From SIG299 sp964632165 (GTDB taxonomy: Bacteria; Bacillota; Clostridia; Lachnospirales; Lachnospiraceae), in contig CAZWCZ010000005.1 of assembly GCA_964632165.1 (NCBI GenBank), forward strand, positions 1-64,000: a stretch of DNA of 64,000 nucleotides, read 5' to 3'. Both the position numbers and the translations under genes were made by a program. The notes beneath the pieces are model-generated. The model made no database searches. It was given only the letters and a program-made list of their open reading frames with translations, and was not told the origin of the DNA. The stretch's first letter is position 1; every line of letters begins with the position of its first letter. This document shows, in pieces, positions 8,326-17,430 of this stretch.

Positions 8326-9957
8326 ATGACAGGAAAAAGAAAAAACAGTTTTTATATACAGGGAAGCATATTGGCACTGGCATCCATATTGACAAGGATC
8401 ATGGGAATCGTATTTCGCGTGCCTCTGACCAGGATCATCGGCGATGAAGGGATTGGAGCGTATTCCAATGCGTATGAAATCTATAATCTGGCACTGCTGC
8501 TATCAACGTACAGCATTCCGATCGCAGTATCAAAGCTTGTTTCTGCCCGGGAAAGCAGACGGGAATATGTAAATTCTTACCGCGTTTTTAAAGCGTCTAT
8601 GATGTTTTCGGCAGTCAGTGGTGCAATCGCTGCATTAGTGACGTATTTTGGAGCAGAATTTTTTGCAAGCCGGCTGTTTAAATCAGAATCCAGTGCCATT
8701 CCATTGAAATTTCTGGCACCGACGATTTTTGTATTTGCCATTATGGGAGTACTTCGGGGATTTTTTCAAGGGAAAAATACGGTAATCCCAACCTCGGTAT
8801 CCCAGTTGATCGAACAGTTTTTTCATGTTGTGGTAGGCCTTACTGCTGCCATTCTGTTCATGAAAGCATATGAAACTTCGGAAAACCGTGTAGTATATGG
8901 TGCGGCCGGAGGTACCTTTGGTACGTTGGTCGGTGCACTTGCTTCTTTGGCATTTCTTATTATCGTATTTATCATGTATTATCCGGTAATGAAACGTAAG
9001 TTCAAACGAAGCGAAGAAGCGGTTACGGAATCGTATGTGACACTTTTGAAGCTGGTTGTGATCACGGTTATTCCGATCATCCTGAATCAGACTTTAAATA
9101 CGGTAAGCGGAACCATTGACAGTTTTCTTTTGAACACGGTATTGAGCAAAAAAGGATATTCGGAAGGGGAACGGCTCGTATTATGGGGGCGTTATTCCAG
9201 TAAGTACCGCCTGCTCGCAAACCTTCCGCTTTCCATAGCATCTGCAATAGGAGTTGCCGTCATTCCGAATATTGTAGCGGCACATGCAGAAAAGAAGAAG
9301 GAAAAACTGTATACCGGCATTGCTCAGGCAGTGAAGTTTAATATGATGATTGCAATTCCTTCTGCGGTCGGACTTGCAGTACTGGCAACACCGATCATGG
9401 AAGTATTATTTGCAGATACCACAACCATGACACCTCTTTTGATGCAGATAGGTGCAGCAGCCATCGTATTTCATGCTTATGCAACCACAACAAGCAATGT
9501 ACTTCAGGGAATCAGCAAAATGCGCTATCCGGTCATTCATGCAGCGATTGCAATTCCTGTTTATGCCGGGATTGATTATCTTTTACTCGAATATCTGGAT
9601 ATGACTGTGTTTGCACTGGTTGTCGGACACACAATTTTTCCGGTGATCGTAAGCCTTTTAAATGCAATGCGCATTCAAAAAGAAACAGGATACCGTCAGG
9701 AAATAAAGAAGACCTTTTTCCTTCCAATCGTCTGTTCTGCAGTTATGGGATTTGTAGCATATTTTTCTTATTACGGAGCCAGGACGATCCTGCACAGCAG
9801 AGTGTTAGGACTTGTAACTGCAATCCTGTTTGCCGTCATAGTTTACTTTGTTTTAATGGTTGCAACAAAAGCAATGGAGGAAAAGGAGATTTATGATCTG
9901 CCGATGGGTGGTCGTATCGTAAGATTATTTAAACTGCTTGGCCTGTTGAAAGAATAG
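8326..9957 (+). CDS. MurJ/SpoVB-type polysaccharide (lipid II) flippase, YtgP-like
   Basis: A 543-residue polytopic membrane protein of the MOP exporter superfamily (PST/MVF branch) with about 14 hydrophobic segments. The opening segment (SILALASILTRIMGIVFRVP, then IIGDEGIGAY) is typical of the Firmicutes SpoVB/YtgP group. Members flip undecaprenyl-linked precursors such as lipid II; YtgP of Bacillus is a functional MurJ. Sequence alone cannot separate the vegetative MurJ role from the sporulation-cortex role of SpoVB. The position after yqfCD keeps both open. The ATG at 8326 follows AGAGGCGACAGGGCA. Confidence 0.9.
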   Translation: MTGKRKNSFYIQGSILALASILTRIMGIVFRVPLTRIIGDEGIGAYSNAYEIYNLALLLSTYSIPIAVSKLVSARESRREYVNSYRVFKASMMFSAVSGAIAALVTYFGAEFFASRLFKSESSAIPLKFLAPTIFVFAIMGVLRGFFQGKNTVIPTSVSQLIEQFFHVVVGLTAAILFMKAYETSENRVVYGAAGGTFGTLVGALASLAFLIIVFIMYYPVMKRKFKRSEEAVTESYVTLLKLVVITVIPIILNQTLNTVSGTIDSFLLNTVLSKKGYSEGERLVLWGRYSSKYRLLANLPLSIASAIGVAVIPNIVAAHAEKKKEKLYTGIAQAVKFNMMIAIPSAVGLAVLATPIMEVLFADTTTMTPLLMQIGAAAIVFHAYATTTSNVLQGISKMRYPVIHAAIAIPVYAGIDYLLLEYLDMTVFALVVGHTIFPVIVSLLNAMRIQKETGYRQEIKKTFFLPIVCSAVMGFVAYFSYYGARTILHSRVLGLVTAILFAVIVYFVLMVATKAMEEKEIYDLPMGGRIVRLFKLLGLLKE

Positions 9958-10002
9958 AAAACGCATTTGTGGCAAATACTTCCTAACAAGGGAGGAAACA
10001 GC

Positions 10003-10671
10003 ATGAAACGCATTTTCTATTTAACGGCAGTTTCTGTCGGAATATCTGTGTTGTTTGGAATATGTTATTATACAAGCTTTCGTAATGCATTGCTTCATTA
10101 TAACAGGGAAGCGGAAGAAGAAAACACGGAGTTGCTGAAACAACTGTTAGAGTATTCCGGGAAGAATGAACAATTGCTGCGGACGATGTTAAACGAAGAA
10201 AACGGAATGACAGTTTCAAATAGTCCGGAAACACTTTGCAAGGACACGGTTTTCATTTTAGAGACACAGTATCTTTGCAGCGGTATACAAAAAAGTGAGC
10301 AGATATCGTTGCCTGGGTTTATGGAATCGATAACGAGAGAGGAACTGATTCTCTGTTTAAAAGGCTATACAGAATGTATGCCGGTAAATGAATACCTTAA
10401 CGGATTGCTGACGTATGAACTGATCTCGTTTTCGCCGGAAAAAGTGATTTTGAGAAAAACATATGATGAAGAAAAAATAGAATACCAGTTTTATATTTGC
10501 AGTGAGGATAATTGTGTTATCGTATATTACAGTGATTTAAAAACGGTTTATGAAACATCAGATATTTCACTTGACTATTTATCAGAAGAAACGGCAGAAC
10601 AGATCCGGAACGGATTTTATGTAAAAGATGCTAAAACACTTTATAGTATTTTAGAGGGATATACAAGCTAA
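10003..10671 (+). CDS. BofC-like membrane-anchored protein
   Basis: A 222-residue protein with an N-terminal hydrophobic anchor (residues 4-22) followed by a short charged coiled-coil segment (about 30-55), so most of it faces the outside or intermembrane space. The C-terminal 75 residues (a beta-hairpin with NCVIVYYSDLKTVYE, then LDYLSEETAEQIRNGFYVKD) resemble the C-terminal domain of BofC, the forespore inhibitor of SpoIVB in Bacillus. That match is by eye and only moderate. GGAGG at 9991-9995 fixes the start at 10003. It lies between a SpoVB-like flippase and FAD oxidoreductases. If it is not BofC, it remains an uncharacterised exported protein. Confidence 0.6.
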   Translation: MKRIFYLTAVSVGISVLFGICYYTSFRNALLHYNREAEEENTELLKQLLEYSGKNEQLLRTMLNEENGMTVSNSPETLCKDTVFILETQYLCSGIQKSEQISLPGFMESITREELILCLKGYTECMPVNEYLNGLLTYELISFSPEKVILRKTYDEEKIEYQFYICSEDNCVIVYYSDLKTVYETSDISLDYLSEETAEQIRNGFYVKDAKTLYSILEGYTS

Positions 10672-10703
10672 AAGAAACAGGTTATTTAGAAATGAGGCGC
10701 AAC

Positions 10704-11981
10704 ATGATAAAACGAATTGCAGTAATCGGCGGAGGTGCTTCCGGGATGATGGCAGCGATTACGGCTGCAAGACAGGGTGCAAAAGTTACGATCTACGAGA
10801 GTAAAGAACGCCTTGGGAAAAAAATATTGGCAACCGGAAACGGGAAATGCAATTATACCAATCTGTATCAGGAAGATTCCTGCTACAGAGGAACACATCC
10901 TGAATTTTCCAAACCGGCAAGAGAGCAGATGACAGTCGAGAAGACACTGCAGTTTTTTGAAGAGATCGGTATTTTACCAAAAATGAAAAACGGATACGTA
11001 TATCCGAATTCTGAGCAGGCAGTATCCGTGGCAGATGCTTTGCGAATAGAGACTGATGCTCTTGGCATCCGTGTTGTGAAAGAAGAGATCCGGGAGATTG
11101 ATAAATCAGGAAAAGCATTCTGCCTGCGGGAAGCAGGACAGAAAAAATATTATGACAGTGTTATCTTATGTGTTGGGAGCTGTGCCGGATTTAAGGATCG
11201 TGAGCAGTTCTTTGGATATCAGCTTGCGGAAAAATTAGGACATACCATCCAACCGGTCCGACCGGCATTGGTGCAGCTCAGATGCAGGGAAAAATGGTTT
11301 TCTACCATTGCAGGAGTGCGCTGTGAAGGAAGGATCACTCTGTATGCGCAGCAGAAAAAATTGGCACAGGAAAAGGGAGAATTATTGTTTACGGAATATG
11401 GTTTATCCGGAATTCCTGTTTTACAGTTGAGCCGATATGCCGGAGAAGAGTTAGACAACGGTAGAAAAGTAACAGCAAAAATAGATTTCTTCGATTCTAT
11501 GACAGTAGAAAATGTTTTCGAACATTTGTACCGACGATGGAAACACAGCGGAACCAGGACAGCAGAAGAAATGCTGATCGGGTTTATGAATCACAAATTA
11601 AATTATGTCATATTAAAAGAATGTATGGTAAATCCGACAGATCCTGCCGCAAAAGCATTCCGTGATAAAGATGTTTTATATCGGATCGCAAAAAAATATA
11701 AGGAATTTACCTGCTGCATTACCGGATATAATCCATTTGTTAACGCACAGGTATGTGCCGGCGGAGTATCTACGGATGAATTGGATCCCGAGACGATGGA
11801 GTCAAAAATTTTAAAAGGTCTTTACATGGCAGGAGAACTGCTCGATATTGACGGAACATGTGGAGGTTATAATCTGCAATGGGCATGGAGCAGCGGTTAT
11901 ACCGCAGGATTCCATGCCGCAACAGAAGGAAAGGAAAATATCCATAACAACAGTCAGGATAACGGAAAAAAACGTGATTAG
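10704..11981 (+). CDS. NAD(P)/FAD-dependent oxidoreductase, HI0933 (YhiN) family
   Basis: A 425-residue cytoplasmic flavoprotein. The N-terminal Rossmann motif GGGASGMMAAITAA binds FAD, the ATGNGKCNYTN segment is the HI0933 family signature, and the C-terminus closes with CAGGVSTDELD and the FAD-contacting LDIDGTCGGYNLQWAWSSGY. Its substrate is unknown. The ATG at 10704, preceded by GAGGCG, fits better than the ATG at 10692, which has no ribosome binding site. It overlaps the next flavoprotein gene by 8 bases, an arrangement that suggests joint expression, with miaB following. Confidence 0.92.
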   Translation: MIKRIAVIGGGASGMMAAITAARQGAKVTIYESKERLGKKILATGNGKCNYTNLYQEDSCYRGTHPEFSKPAREQMTVEKTLQFFEEIGILPKMKNGYVYPNSEQAVSVADALRIETDALGIRVVKEEIREIDKSGKAFCLREAGQKKYYDSVILCVGSCAGFKDREQFFGYQLAEKLGHTIQPVRPALVQLRCREKWFSTIAGVRCEGRITLYAQQKKLAQEKGELLFTEYGLSGIPVLQLSRYAGEELDNGRKVTAKIDFFDSMTVENVFEHLYRRWKHSGTRTAEEMLIGFMNHKLNYVILKECMVNPTDPAAKAFRDKDVLYRIAKKYKEFTCCITGYNPFVNAQVCAGGVSTDELDPETMESKILKGLYMAGELLDIDGTCGGYNLQWAWSSGYTAGFHAATEGKENIHNNSQDNGKKRD

Positions 11982-13614
11982 GATACCACAGTTAAAACTA
12001 CATATTTCTCATACGGAAGCCGAACTCTGTTCTGCCATTGCAAAAGAACTCAGGATGCCGGAAGGTTCTTTTACATACAGGATCAGAAAGCGTTCCATTG
12101 ATGCAAGAAAAAAGCCGGACCTGCATTATGTTTATGCGATTGATGTATCACTTTCTTCAAAAGATGAAAACAGGATTCTGCAAAGATCGAAAGGCAGGCT
12201 GTTGTCAGTACCGGAGGAATCCTATCATTTTCAGCCGTCAGACGGACTGCCGAAACTGAAGCATCGTCCGGTTGTCATCGGAGCAGGACCGGCAGGACTT
12301 TTTTGCACTTATTTCCTTGCAATGTACGGCTATCAGCCGATTTTACTGGAACGTGGTGAAAAAATAGAAGACCGGATCCAAAAGGTTGAAGCGTTCTGGA
12401 AGAGCGGTGTTCTTGACACGGAAAGCAACGTGCAGTTTGGAGAAGGAGGAGCCGGGACATTTTCTGATGGTAAATTAAATACCATGGTAAAAGATCCAAG
12501 CGGAAGGATCCGCAAAGTATTGGAGATATTTGCAGAGCATGGTGCTCCGGAAGAAATTCTGTATCTGAATAAACCGCATATCGGAACGGATAATCTGAGA
12601 AAGGTTGTTGTTTCCATGCGCAGGCAAATGGAATCATGGGGAGCAGAACTGCGATTTTCTTCCAAAGTTACGGATATTGTATCAGAAAACGGAAGTGTGA
12701 GTGCAGTCGTGATCAATCATAAAGAACAGCTTCCGTGTGAAGTGGTAGTTGCTGCGATCGGCCACAGTGCAAGAGATACGTTTGAAATGCTGGCAGAAAA
12801 ACCGTTAGAAATAGAAAGTAAGGCATTTGCCATCGGAGTGCGTATGGAACATCCTCAGAAGCTGATAGGGAAAGCACAGTATGGAGAGCGATATCCGGAA
12901 CTCCCACCGGCTGATTATAAACTGACGCACCAGACGAAGAAAGGCAGAGGGGTATATTCTTTTTGCATGTGTCCCGGTGGGTTTGTAGTAAATGCATCTT
13001 CCGAAGATGGGCATCTTGTCGTAAACGGAATGAGCAATCATGATCGGGCAGAAGAAAACGCAAACAGTGCATTGATCGTTACCGTAACACCGGAGGATTT
13101 TTTGAACGAAGGCTTCCGGGGACCGCTTGCCGGGATGCAGTTCCAGCGTAAGTGGGAAGAAGCTGCATTTCGTCAGGGAAACGGAAAAATACCGGTGCAA
13201 TTATTTGGAGACTTGTTATCCGGAAAAAAGTCTGATACAATAAAGAGCATTCTGCCGAATACGAAAGGGGAGTTTGTTCCGGCAGATTTAAGGGAATGTC
13301 TGCCAAAGGATGTCATAGAGAGTCTGATTGAAGGGATTTTGGCATTTGACCGGAAGATTCCGGGGTACGCAGCTGCTGATGCGCCATTAGAAGGAGTAGA
13401 AACAAGAACCTCTTCACCAATCCGTATTCCGAGAGACGGCACAATGCAGTCTAAGATAGCAGGATTTTATCCGTGTGGCGAAGGAGCCGGATATGCAGGA
13501 GGTATTATGTCGGCATCGGTAGACGGAATAAAAGTATTTGAAGCAATCGCATCATGCTGTGGGACGGCAGAAGAAACAATAATAAATAATCAGGAATGGA
13601 AAGAAGAACGATGA
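11974..13614 (+). CDS. Uncharacterised FAD-dependent dehydrogenase (COG2509 type)
   Basis: A 546-residue flavoprotein. A roughly 90-residue N-terminal domain (IRIPQLKLHISHTEAEL, FTYRIRKRSIDARKKPDLHY) precedes the dinucleotide-binding fold VVIGAGPAGLF and the family segment NVQFGEGGAGTFSDGKLNT. The C-terminus carries FYPCGEGAGYAGGIMSASVDG. No substrate is known for the family. The GTG at 11974 aligns with the usual family start (V/M-IRI-Q-KL); upstream codons in the same frame lie within the previous gene. Both its neighbour and it are flavoproteins upstream of the 4Fe-4S enzyme MiaB, but a functional link is only a guess. Confidence 0.9.
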   Translation: MIRIPQLKLHISHTEAELCSAIAKELRMPEGSFTYRIRKRSIDARKKPDLHYVYAIDVSLSSKDENRILQRSKGRLLSVPEESYHFQPSDGLPKLKHRPVVIGAGPAGLFCTYFLAMYGYQPILLERGEKIEDRIQKVEAFWKSGVLDTESNVQFGEGGAGTFSDGKLNTMVKDPSGRIRKVLEIFAEHGAPEEILYLNKPHIGTDNLRKVVVSMRRQMESWGAELRFSSKVTDIVSENGSVSAVVINHKEQLPCEVVVAAIGHSARDTFEMLAEKPLEIESKAFAIGVRMEHPQKLIGKAQYGERYPELPPADYKLTHQTKKGRGVYSFCMCPGGFVVNASSEDGHLVVNGMSNHDRAEENANSALIVTVTPEDFLNEGFRGPLAGMQFQRKWEEAAFRQGNGKIPVQLFGDLLSGKKSDTIKSILPNTKGEFVPADLRECLPKDVIESLIEGILAFDRKIPGYAAADAPLEGVETRTSSPIRIPRDGTMQSKIAGFYPCGEGAGYAGGIMSASVDGIKVFEAIASCCGTAEETIINNQEWKEER

Positions 13615-15062
13615 AAACATGGATAGAACAGGTAAAGAACAATTCGTTGGAACAGATACCGGTCACTGAGCCGGAACGACAGTATTACTTTATGGATTTG
13701 TTAAAATCATGGGTAGAGGAACAGAGCATAAAAAAAGGAAGGAAATTGACATATCATGTGCAGACGTTCGGCTGTCAGATGAATGCAAAAGATTCCGAAA
13801 AGCTTGCAGGGATTTTGGAAACCATCGGTTATACAGAAACAGATACGGAACAGGCAGATTTTGTGATCTATAATACCTGTACCGTCAGAGAAAATGCCAA
13901 TACAAGAGTGTATGGCAGGATCGGCTACCTCGGAACGTTAAAGAGAAAGAATCCGGAAATGAAAATTGCGATGTGCGGCTGTATGATGCAGGAAGCACAT
14001 GTAGTTGAAAAGATTAAAAAGAGCTATCGTTTTGTGGACATTATCTTTGGGACACATAATATTTTTAAACTTGCGGAACTGATCTATGAAGATATCATCA
14101 AAAACAAAATGGTTGTAGATGTATGGGAAGATACAGATCAGATTGTAGAGGATTTACCGAGCGAACATAAATATGTTTTTAAAGCCGGGGTTAATATTAT
14201 GTATGGATGCAATAATTTCTGCAGTTACTGTATTGTACCATATGTCCGCGGAAGAGAACGGAGCAGAAAGCCTGAAGATATCATTGCCGAGGTAAAAAAG
14301 TTGGCAGAAGAAGGAATCGTAGAGGTTATGCTGCTTGGTCAGAATGTTAATTCCTATGGAAAAACATTAGATCATCCAATGACTTTTGCACAGCTTTTGC
14401 AGGAAGTAGAAAAGGTAGACGGAATACGAAGAATCCGTTTTATGACACCGCATCCGAAGGATCTGTCGGAGGAATTGATCGAAGTAATGAAAAATTCCAA
14501 AAAGGTATGTACGCATCTCCATCTGCCGATGCAGTCCGGAAGCACAAGGATTTTAAAGGCAATGAACCGAAAGTATACGAAAGAAGATTATCTGGCACTG
14601 GTAGACAAGATCAAGGCAGCCATGCCGGACATTTCACTGACGACCGATATCATTGTCGGATTTCCGGGAGAAACAAAAGAAGATTTTATGGAAACGGTTG
14701 ACGTAGTAAGAAAGGTAGGCTTTGATTCGGCATATACCTTTATTTATTCAAAGAGAAGCGGTACTGTTGCGGCAAAGATGGAACAGCAGGTTCCGCAGGA
14801 GCAGGTAAAGGAGTGGTTTGATATCCTTTTAGAAGAGATCCGAACTGTCTCTGAAGCTCAGGCAAAACGTTACGAAGGAAAAGTAATGGAAGTTTTGGTA
14901 GAAGAAGTAAATGCACAGGGCGAAGGAATGGTAACGGGAAGAATGAGCAACAATCTTTTAGTACATTTTCCGGGAGATGCTTCTATGATCGGTTCATTTG
15001 TTATGGTAAAGTTAAACGAATGCAAGGGATTTTATTATATTGGAGAACTATCCGAAGAATAA
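13611..15062 (+). CDS. miaB: tRNA-2-methylthio-N6-isopentenyladenosine-37 synthase MiaB
   Basis: A radical SAM methylthiotransferase that adds the 2-methylthio group to i6A37 of tRNAs reading UNN codons. Domains in order: N-terminal UPF0004 with cysteines in FGCQMN, YNTCTVRENA and MCGCMMQ (auxiliary 4Fe-4S cluster), radical SAM core with CNNFCSYC (about 200-207), and a C-terminal TRAM domain. Length is about 483 residues. The ATG at 13611 makes an ATGA overlap with the previous stop; the ATG at 13596 is the alternative. Its substrate is made by MiaA, encoded at the far right of this window on the other strand. Confidence 0.96.
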   Translation: MKTWIEQVKNNSLEQIPVTEPERQYYFMDLLKSWVEEQSIKKGRKLTYHVQTFGCQMNAKDSEKLAGILETIGYTETDTEQADFVIYNTCTVRENANTRVYGRIGYLGTLKRKNPEMKIAMCGCMMQEAHVVEKIKKSYRFVDIIFGTHNIFKLAELIYEDIIKNKMVVDVWEDTDQIVEDLPSEHKYVFKAGVNIMYGCNNFCSYCIVPYVRGRERSRKPEDIIAEVKKLAEEGIVEVMLLGQNVNSYGKTLDHPMTFAQLLQEVEKVDGIRRIRFMTPHPKDLSEELIEVMKNSKKVCTHLHLPMQSGSTRILKAMNRKYTKEDYLALVDKIKAAMPDISLTTDIIVGFPGETKEDFMETVDVVRKVGFDSAYTFIYSKRSGTVAAKMEQQVPQEQVKEWFDILLEEIRTVSEAQAKRYEGKVMEVLVEEVNAQGEGMVTGRMSNNLLVHFPGDASMIGSFVMVKLNECKGFYYIGELSEE

Positions 15063-15110
15063 AAGAAGCAGGCATTTGAAAAAAAGTCCAAAAAAGAAGC
15101 GCAAGAAATT

Positions 15111-15131
15111 GTATGTCAATACTTGACATAC
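15111..15131. promoter_or_regulatory. Perfect 9-bp inverted repeat over the rny -35 box (possible operator)
   Basis: GTATGTCAA (15111-15119), TAC, TTGACATAC (15123-15131). The right arm contains the -35 hexamer TTGACA, so a bound protein would block the promoter. No cognate regulator is identifiable here. Confidence 0.45.
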
Positions 15132-15149
15132 TACTAAAAAAAGTATAAG
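15123..15149 (+). promoter_or_regulatory. Putative promoter of rny
   Basis: TTGACA (15123-15128), a short 15-bp spacer, TATAAG (15144-15149). It lies in the 171-bp gap between miaB and rny. The remaining gap shows no clear terminator. Confidence 0.5.
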
Positions 15150-15233
15150 ATTGTTGTGTTGTAAGTTGTTAAAATTGACCGGAGTGGTGAATTTTATACG
15201 ATTACAATGAAAACTGAATAAGGAGGTGTTCCT

Positions 15234-16790
15234 GTGGACAATCCAATCGTATTTGTCGGTGCGTTGCTTGGGGTTGCCGTTGTTGCAGGGCTCATTATGT
15301 GGTTTGCTGCAATTGCTTACCGAAAAAAAGTCTATGAGGCAAAAGTCGGTACGGCAGAAGATAAGGCAAGAGAAATCATTGATGATGCATTAAAAACAGC
15401 TGAGACCAAGAAACGTGAAGCCCTTTTGGAAGCAAAGGAAGAGTCGATCAAGACAAAGAATGAGCTGGAGAGAGAATCAAGGGAGCGTAGAGCTGAAATC
15501 CAGCGTTACGAAAAACGGGTTCTGTCAAAAGAAGAGGCAATTGACAAAAAAGCGGAAACATTGGAAAAACGGGAATCCAAGATGAATGCAAAAGAAGCTG
15601 AACTTGACCGCCTGCGCGGCGAGGTGGAAGAATTCCATAAGCATCAGTTGCAGGAACTTGAAAAAATCTCGGGATTAACCTCCGAACAAGCGAAGGAATA
15701 TCTTATTAAATCTGTGGAAGATGAAGTGAAGCATGAAACTGCGGTTCTGATCAAAGAACTTGAGAACAATGCAAAGGAAGAAGCGGATAAGAAAGCGAAA
15801 GAATATATCGTTTCAGCAATCCAGCGTTGTGCAGCAGATCATGTGGCAGAAACTACAATTTCCGTAGTGCAGCTCCCAAATGACGAAATGAAGGGAAGAA
15901 TTATCGGAAGAGAAGGACGTAACATCCGTACTCTGGAAACAATGACCGGCGTAGAACTGATTATTGATGATACACCAGAAGCGGTAATCCTTTCCGGGTT
16001 TGATCCGATCCGCCGTGAGGTAGCGCGCATTGCACTTGAAAAACTGATTGTAGATGGACGTATTCATCCGGCCAGAATTGAAGAAATGGTGGAAAAGGCA
16101 CAGAAAGAAGTAGAAACAATGATCCGTGAAGAAGGTGAATCGGCAGCTTTGGAAGTTGGCGTTCACGGAATTCATCCGGAACTCATCAAACTTCTGGGCA
16201 GAATGAAATTCCGTACAAGTTATGGACAGAATGCATTAAAGCATTCCGTAGAAGTTTCTATCCTTTCCGGTTTATTAGCTGCTGAGATTGGTGTTGATGT
16301 AAGACTGGCGAAACGTGCCGGACTTTTGCATGACATCGGAAAATCTATAGACCGTGAGATGGAAGGCACTCATGTACAGATTGGTGTAGATTTATGCCGT
16401 AAGTATAAAGAATCTCCAATTGTCATAAATGCTGTAGAAGCTCATCATGGCGATGTAGAATTCCAGTCTTTGATCGCTTGCATCGTACAGGCTGCAGATA
16501 CAATTTCTGCGGCAAGACCTGGTGCAAGAAGAGAGACATTGGAAGCTTATACAAACCGTTTGAAACAGTTAGAAGATATTACCAACAGCTTTAAGGGAGT
16601 CGATAAGTCCTTTGCAATCCAGGCAGGTCGTGAAGTACGTGTCATGGTTGTGCCTGAGCAGGTATCTGATGACGACATGGTACTGATGGCAAGAGAACTG
16701 TCGAAGAAGATTGAAGCGGAGTTAGAATATCCGGGACAGATTAAAGTCAATGTGATCCGCGAGTCAAGAGCTATTGATTACGCAAAATAA
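15234..16790 (+). CDS. rny: Ribonuclease Y
   Basis: The membrane-anchored endoribonuclease that initiates mRNA decay in many Firmicutes. Order: N-terminal membrane helix (about residues 5-25), long charged coiled coil (about 35-190), KH domain with GRIIGREGRNIRTLE (about 220-235), then the HD domain with catalytic LLHDIGKSID. Length is 518 residues, the family norm. It starts with GTG at 15234, six bases after a strong AGGAGG (15221-15226 region), so the unusual start codon is well supported. It is a monocistronic unit with its own promoter and a probable terminator. A second decay enzyme, RNase G/E type, is encoded further right. Confidence 0.97.
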   Translation: MDNPIVFVGALLGVAVVAGLIMWFAAIAYRKKVYEAKVGTAEDKAREIIDDALKTAETKKREALLEAKEESIKTKNELERESRERRAEIQRYEKRVLSKEEAIDKKAETLEKRESKMNAKEAELDRLRGEVEEFHKHQLQELEKISGLTSEQAKEYLIKSVEDEVKHETAVLIKELENNAKEEADKKAKEYIVSAIQRCAADHVAETTISVVQLPNDEMKGRIIGREGRNIRTLETMTGVELIIDDTPEAVILSGFDPIRREVARIALEKLIVDGRIHPARIEEMVEKAQKEVETMIREEGESAALEVGVHGIHPELIKLLGRMKFRTSYGQNALKHSVEVSILSGLLAAEIGVDVRLAKRAGLLHDIGKSIDREMEGTHVQIGVDLCRKYKESPIVINAVEAHHGDVEFQSLIACIVQAADTISAARPGARRETLEAYTNRLKQLEDITNSFKGVDKSFAIQAGREVRVMVVPEQVSDDDMVLMARELSKKIEAELEYPGQIKVNVIRESRAIDYAK

Positions 16791-16803
16791 GTAAGAAAAT
16801 TTA

Positions 16804-16851
16804 GGGTGTAAGAGTCGTACATATGTTGTAAAGGCTGTTACATCCTTTTTT
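16804..16851 (+). terminator. Probable terminator after rny
   Basis: GGGTGTAA (16804-16811) pairs with TTACATCC (16838-16845), with one G-U pair and a 26-base loop, followed by six T. The loop is long, so strength is uncertain. Confidence 0.55.
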
Positions 16852-16872
16852 CACTAAGGAAGGACCGATGCT

Positions 16873-17412
16873 ATGAAAGAACATATGAAGCGTGTGCAAA
16901 GAGAGCTGAAATACAAAGGAAAGATTTTGGATTTTTATGCAGATACGATGCAGGCACCAGATGGGACAACGGTCGTTTGGGACTATCTGCATCATAACGG
17001 TGCCGCCGCGGTCGTTCCGGTAAATGATGACGGAAAAATATTTATGGTAAGTCAGTATCGGGCAGGAATTGAAAAAGAATCCCTGGAGATTCCGGCAGGC
17101 TGCCTGAATCCGGGAGAAGACAGGAAAACAGCAGCAGCAAGAGAATGCGAGGAAGAAATCGGATACCGATGCAGCAAGATAGAACTGCTTTTGAAATTTC
17201 ACTCAGCATTTGCTTATTGCGATGAATATATAGAAATATATTGTGCAACCGGGCTGGTTAAAACCAAACAGCATCTGGATGAGGATGAATTCCTGGAAGT
17301 CAGGACTTATACGGTGGAAGAACTTATATCCATGATTTTTGCAGGAGAAATTACAGATTCGAAGACAATTGCAGCAATTTTGGCATATAAAGAATTTTAT
17401 GATAAAAAATAA
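16873..17412 (+). CDS. Nudix hydrolase (ADP-ribose pyrophosphatase type)
   Basis: A 179-residue cytoplasmic hydrolase of nucleoside diphosphates linked to another moiety. The Nudix box is complete: G-x5-E-x7-R-E-x-E-E-x-G, in GCLNPGEDRKTAAARECEEE, then IG (from about residue 76). The upstream SQYRAGIEKESLEIPAG is the pattern of the ADP-sugar/ADP-ribose pyrophosphatase subfamily. The substrate assignment rests on this similarity. AAGGAAGGA precedes the ATG at 16873. It is close to pdp, with a gap of under 20 bases, so the two may form an operon around nucleotide and ribose salvage. Confidence 0.9.
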   Translation: MKEHMKRVQRELKYKGKILDFYADTMQAPDGTTVVWDYLHHNGAAAVVPVNDDGKIFMVSQYRAGIEKESLEIPAGCLNPGEDRKTAAARECEEEIGYRCSKIELLLKFHSAFAYCDEYIEIYCATGLVKTKQHLDEDEFLEVRTYTVEELISMIFAGEITDSKTIAAILAYKEFYDKK

Positions 17413-17430
17413 CAGTGGGGGATGAGAATT

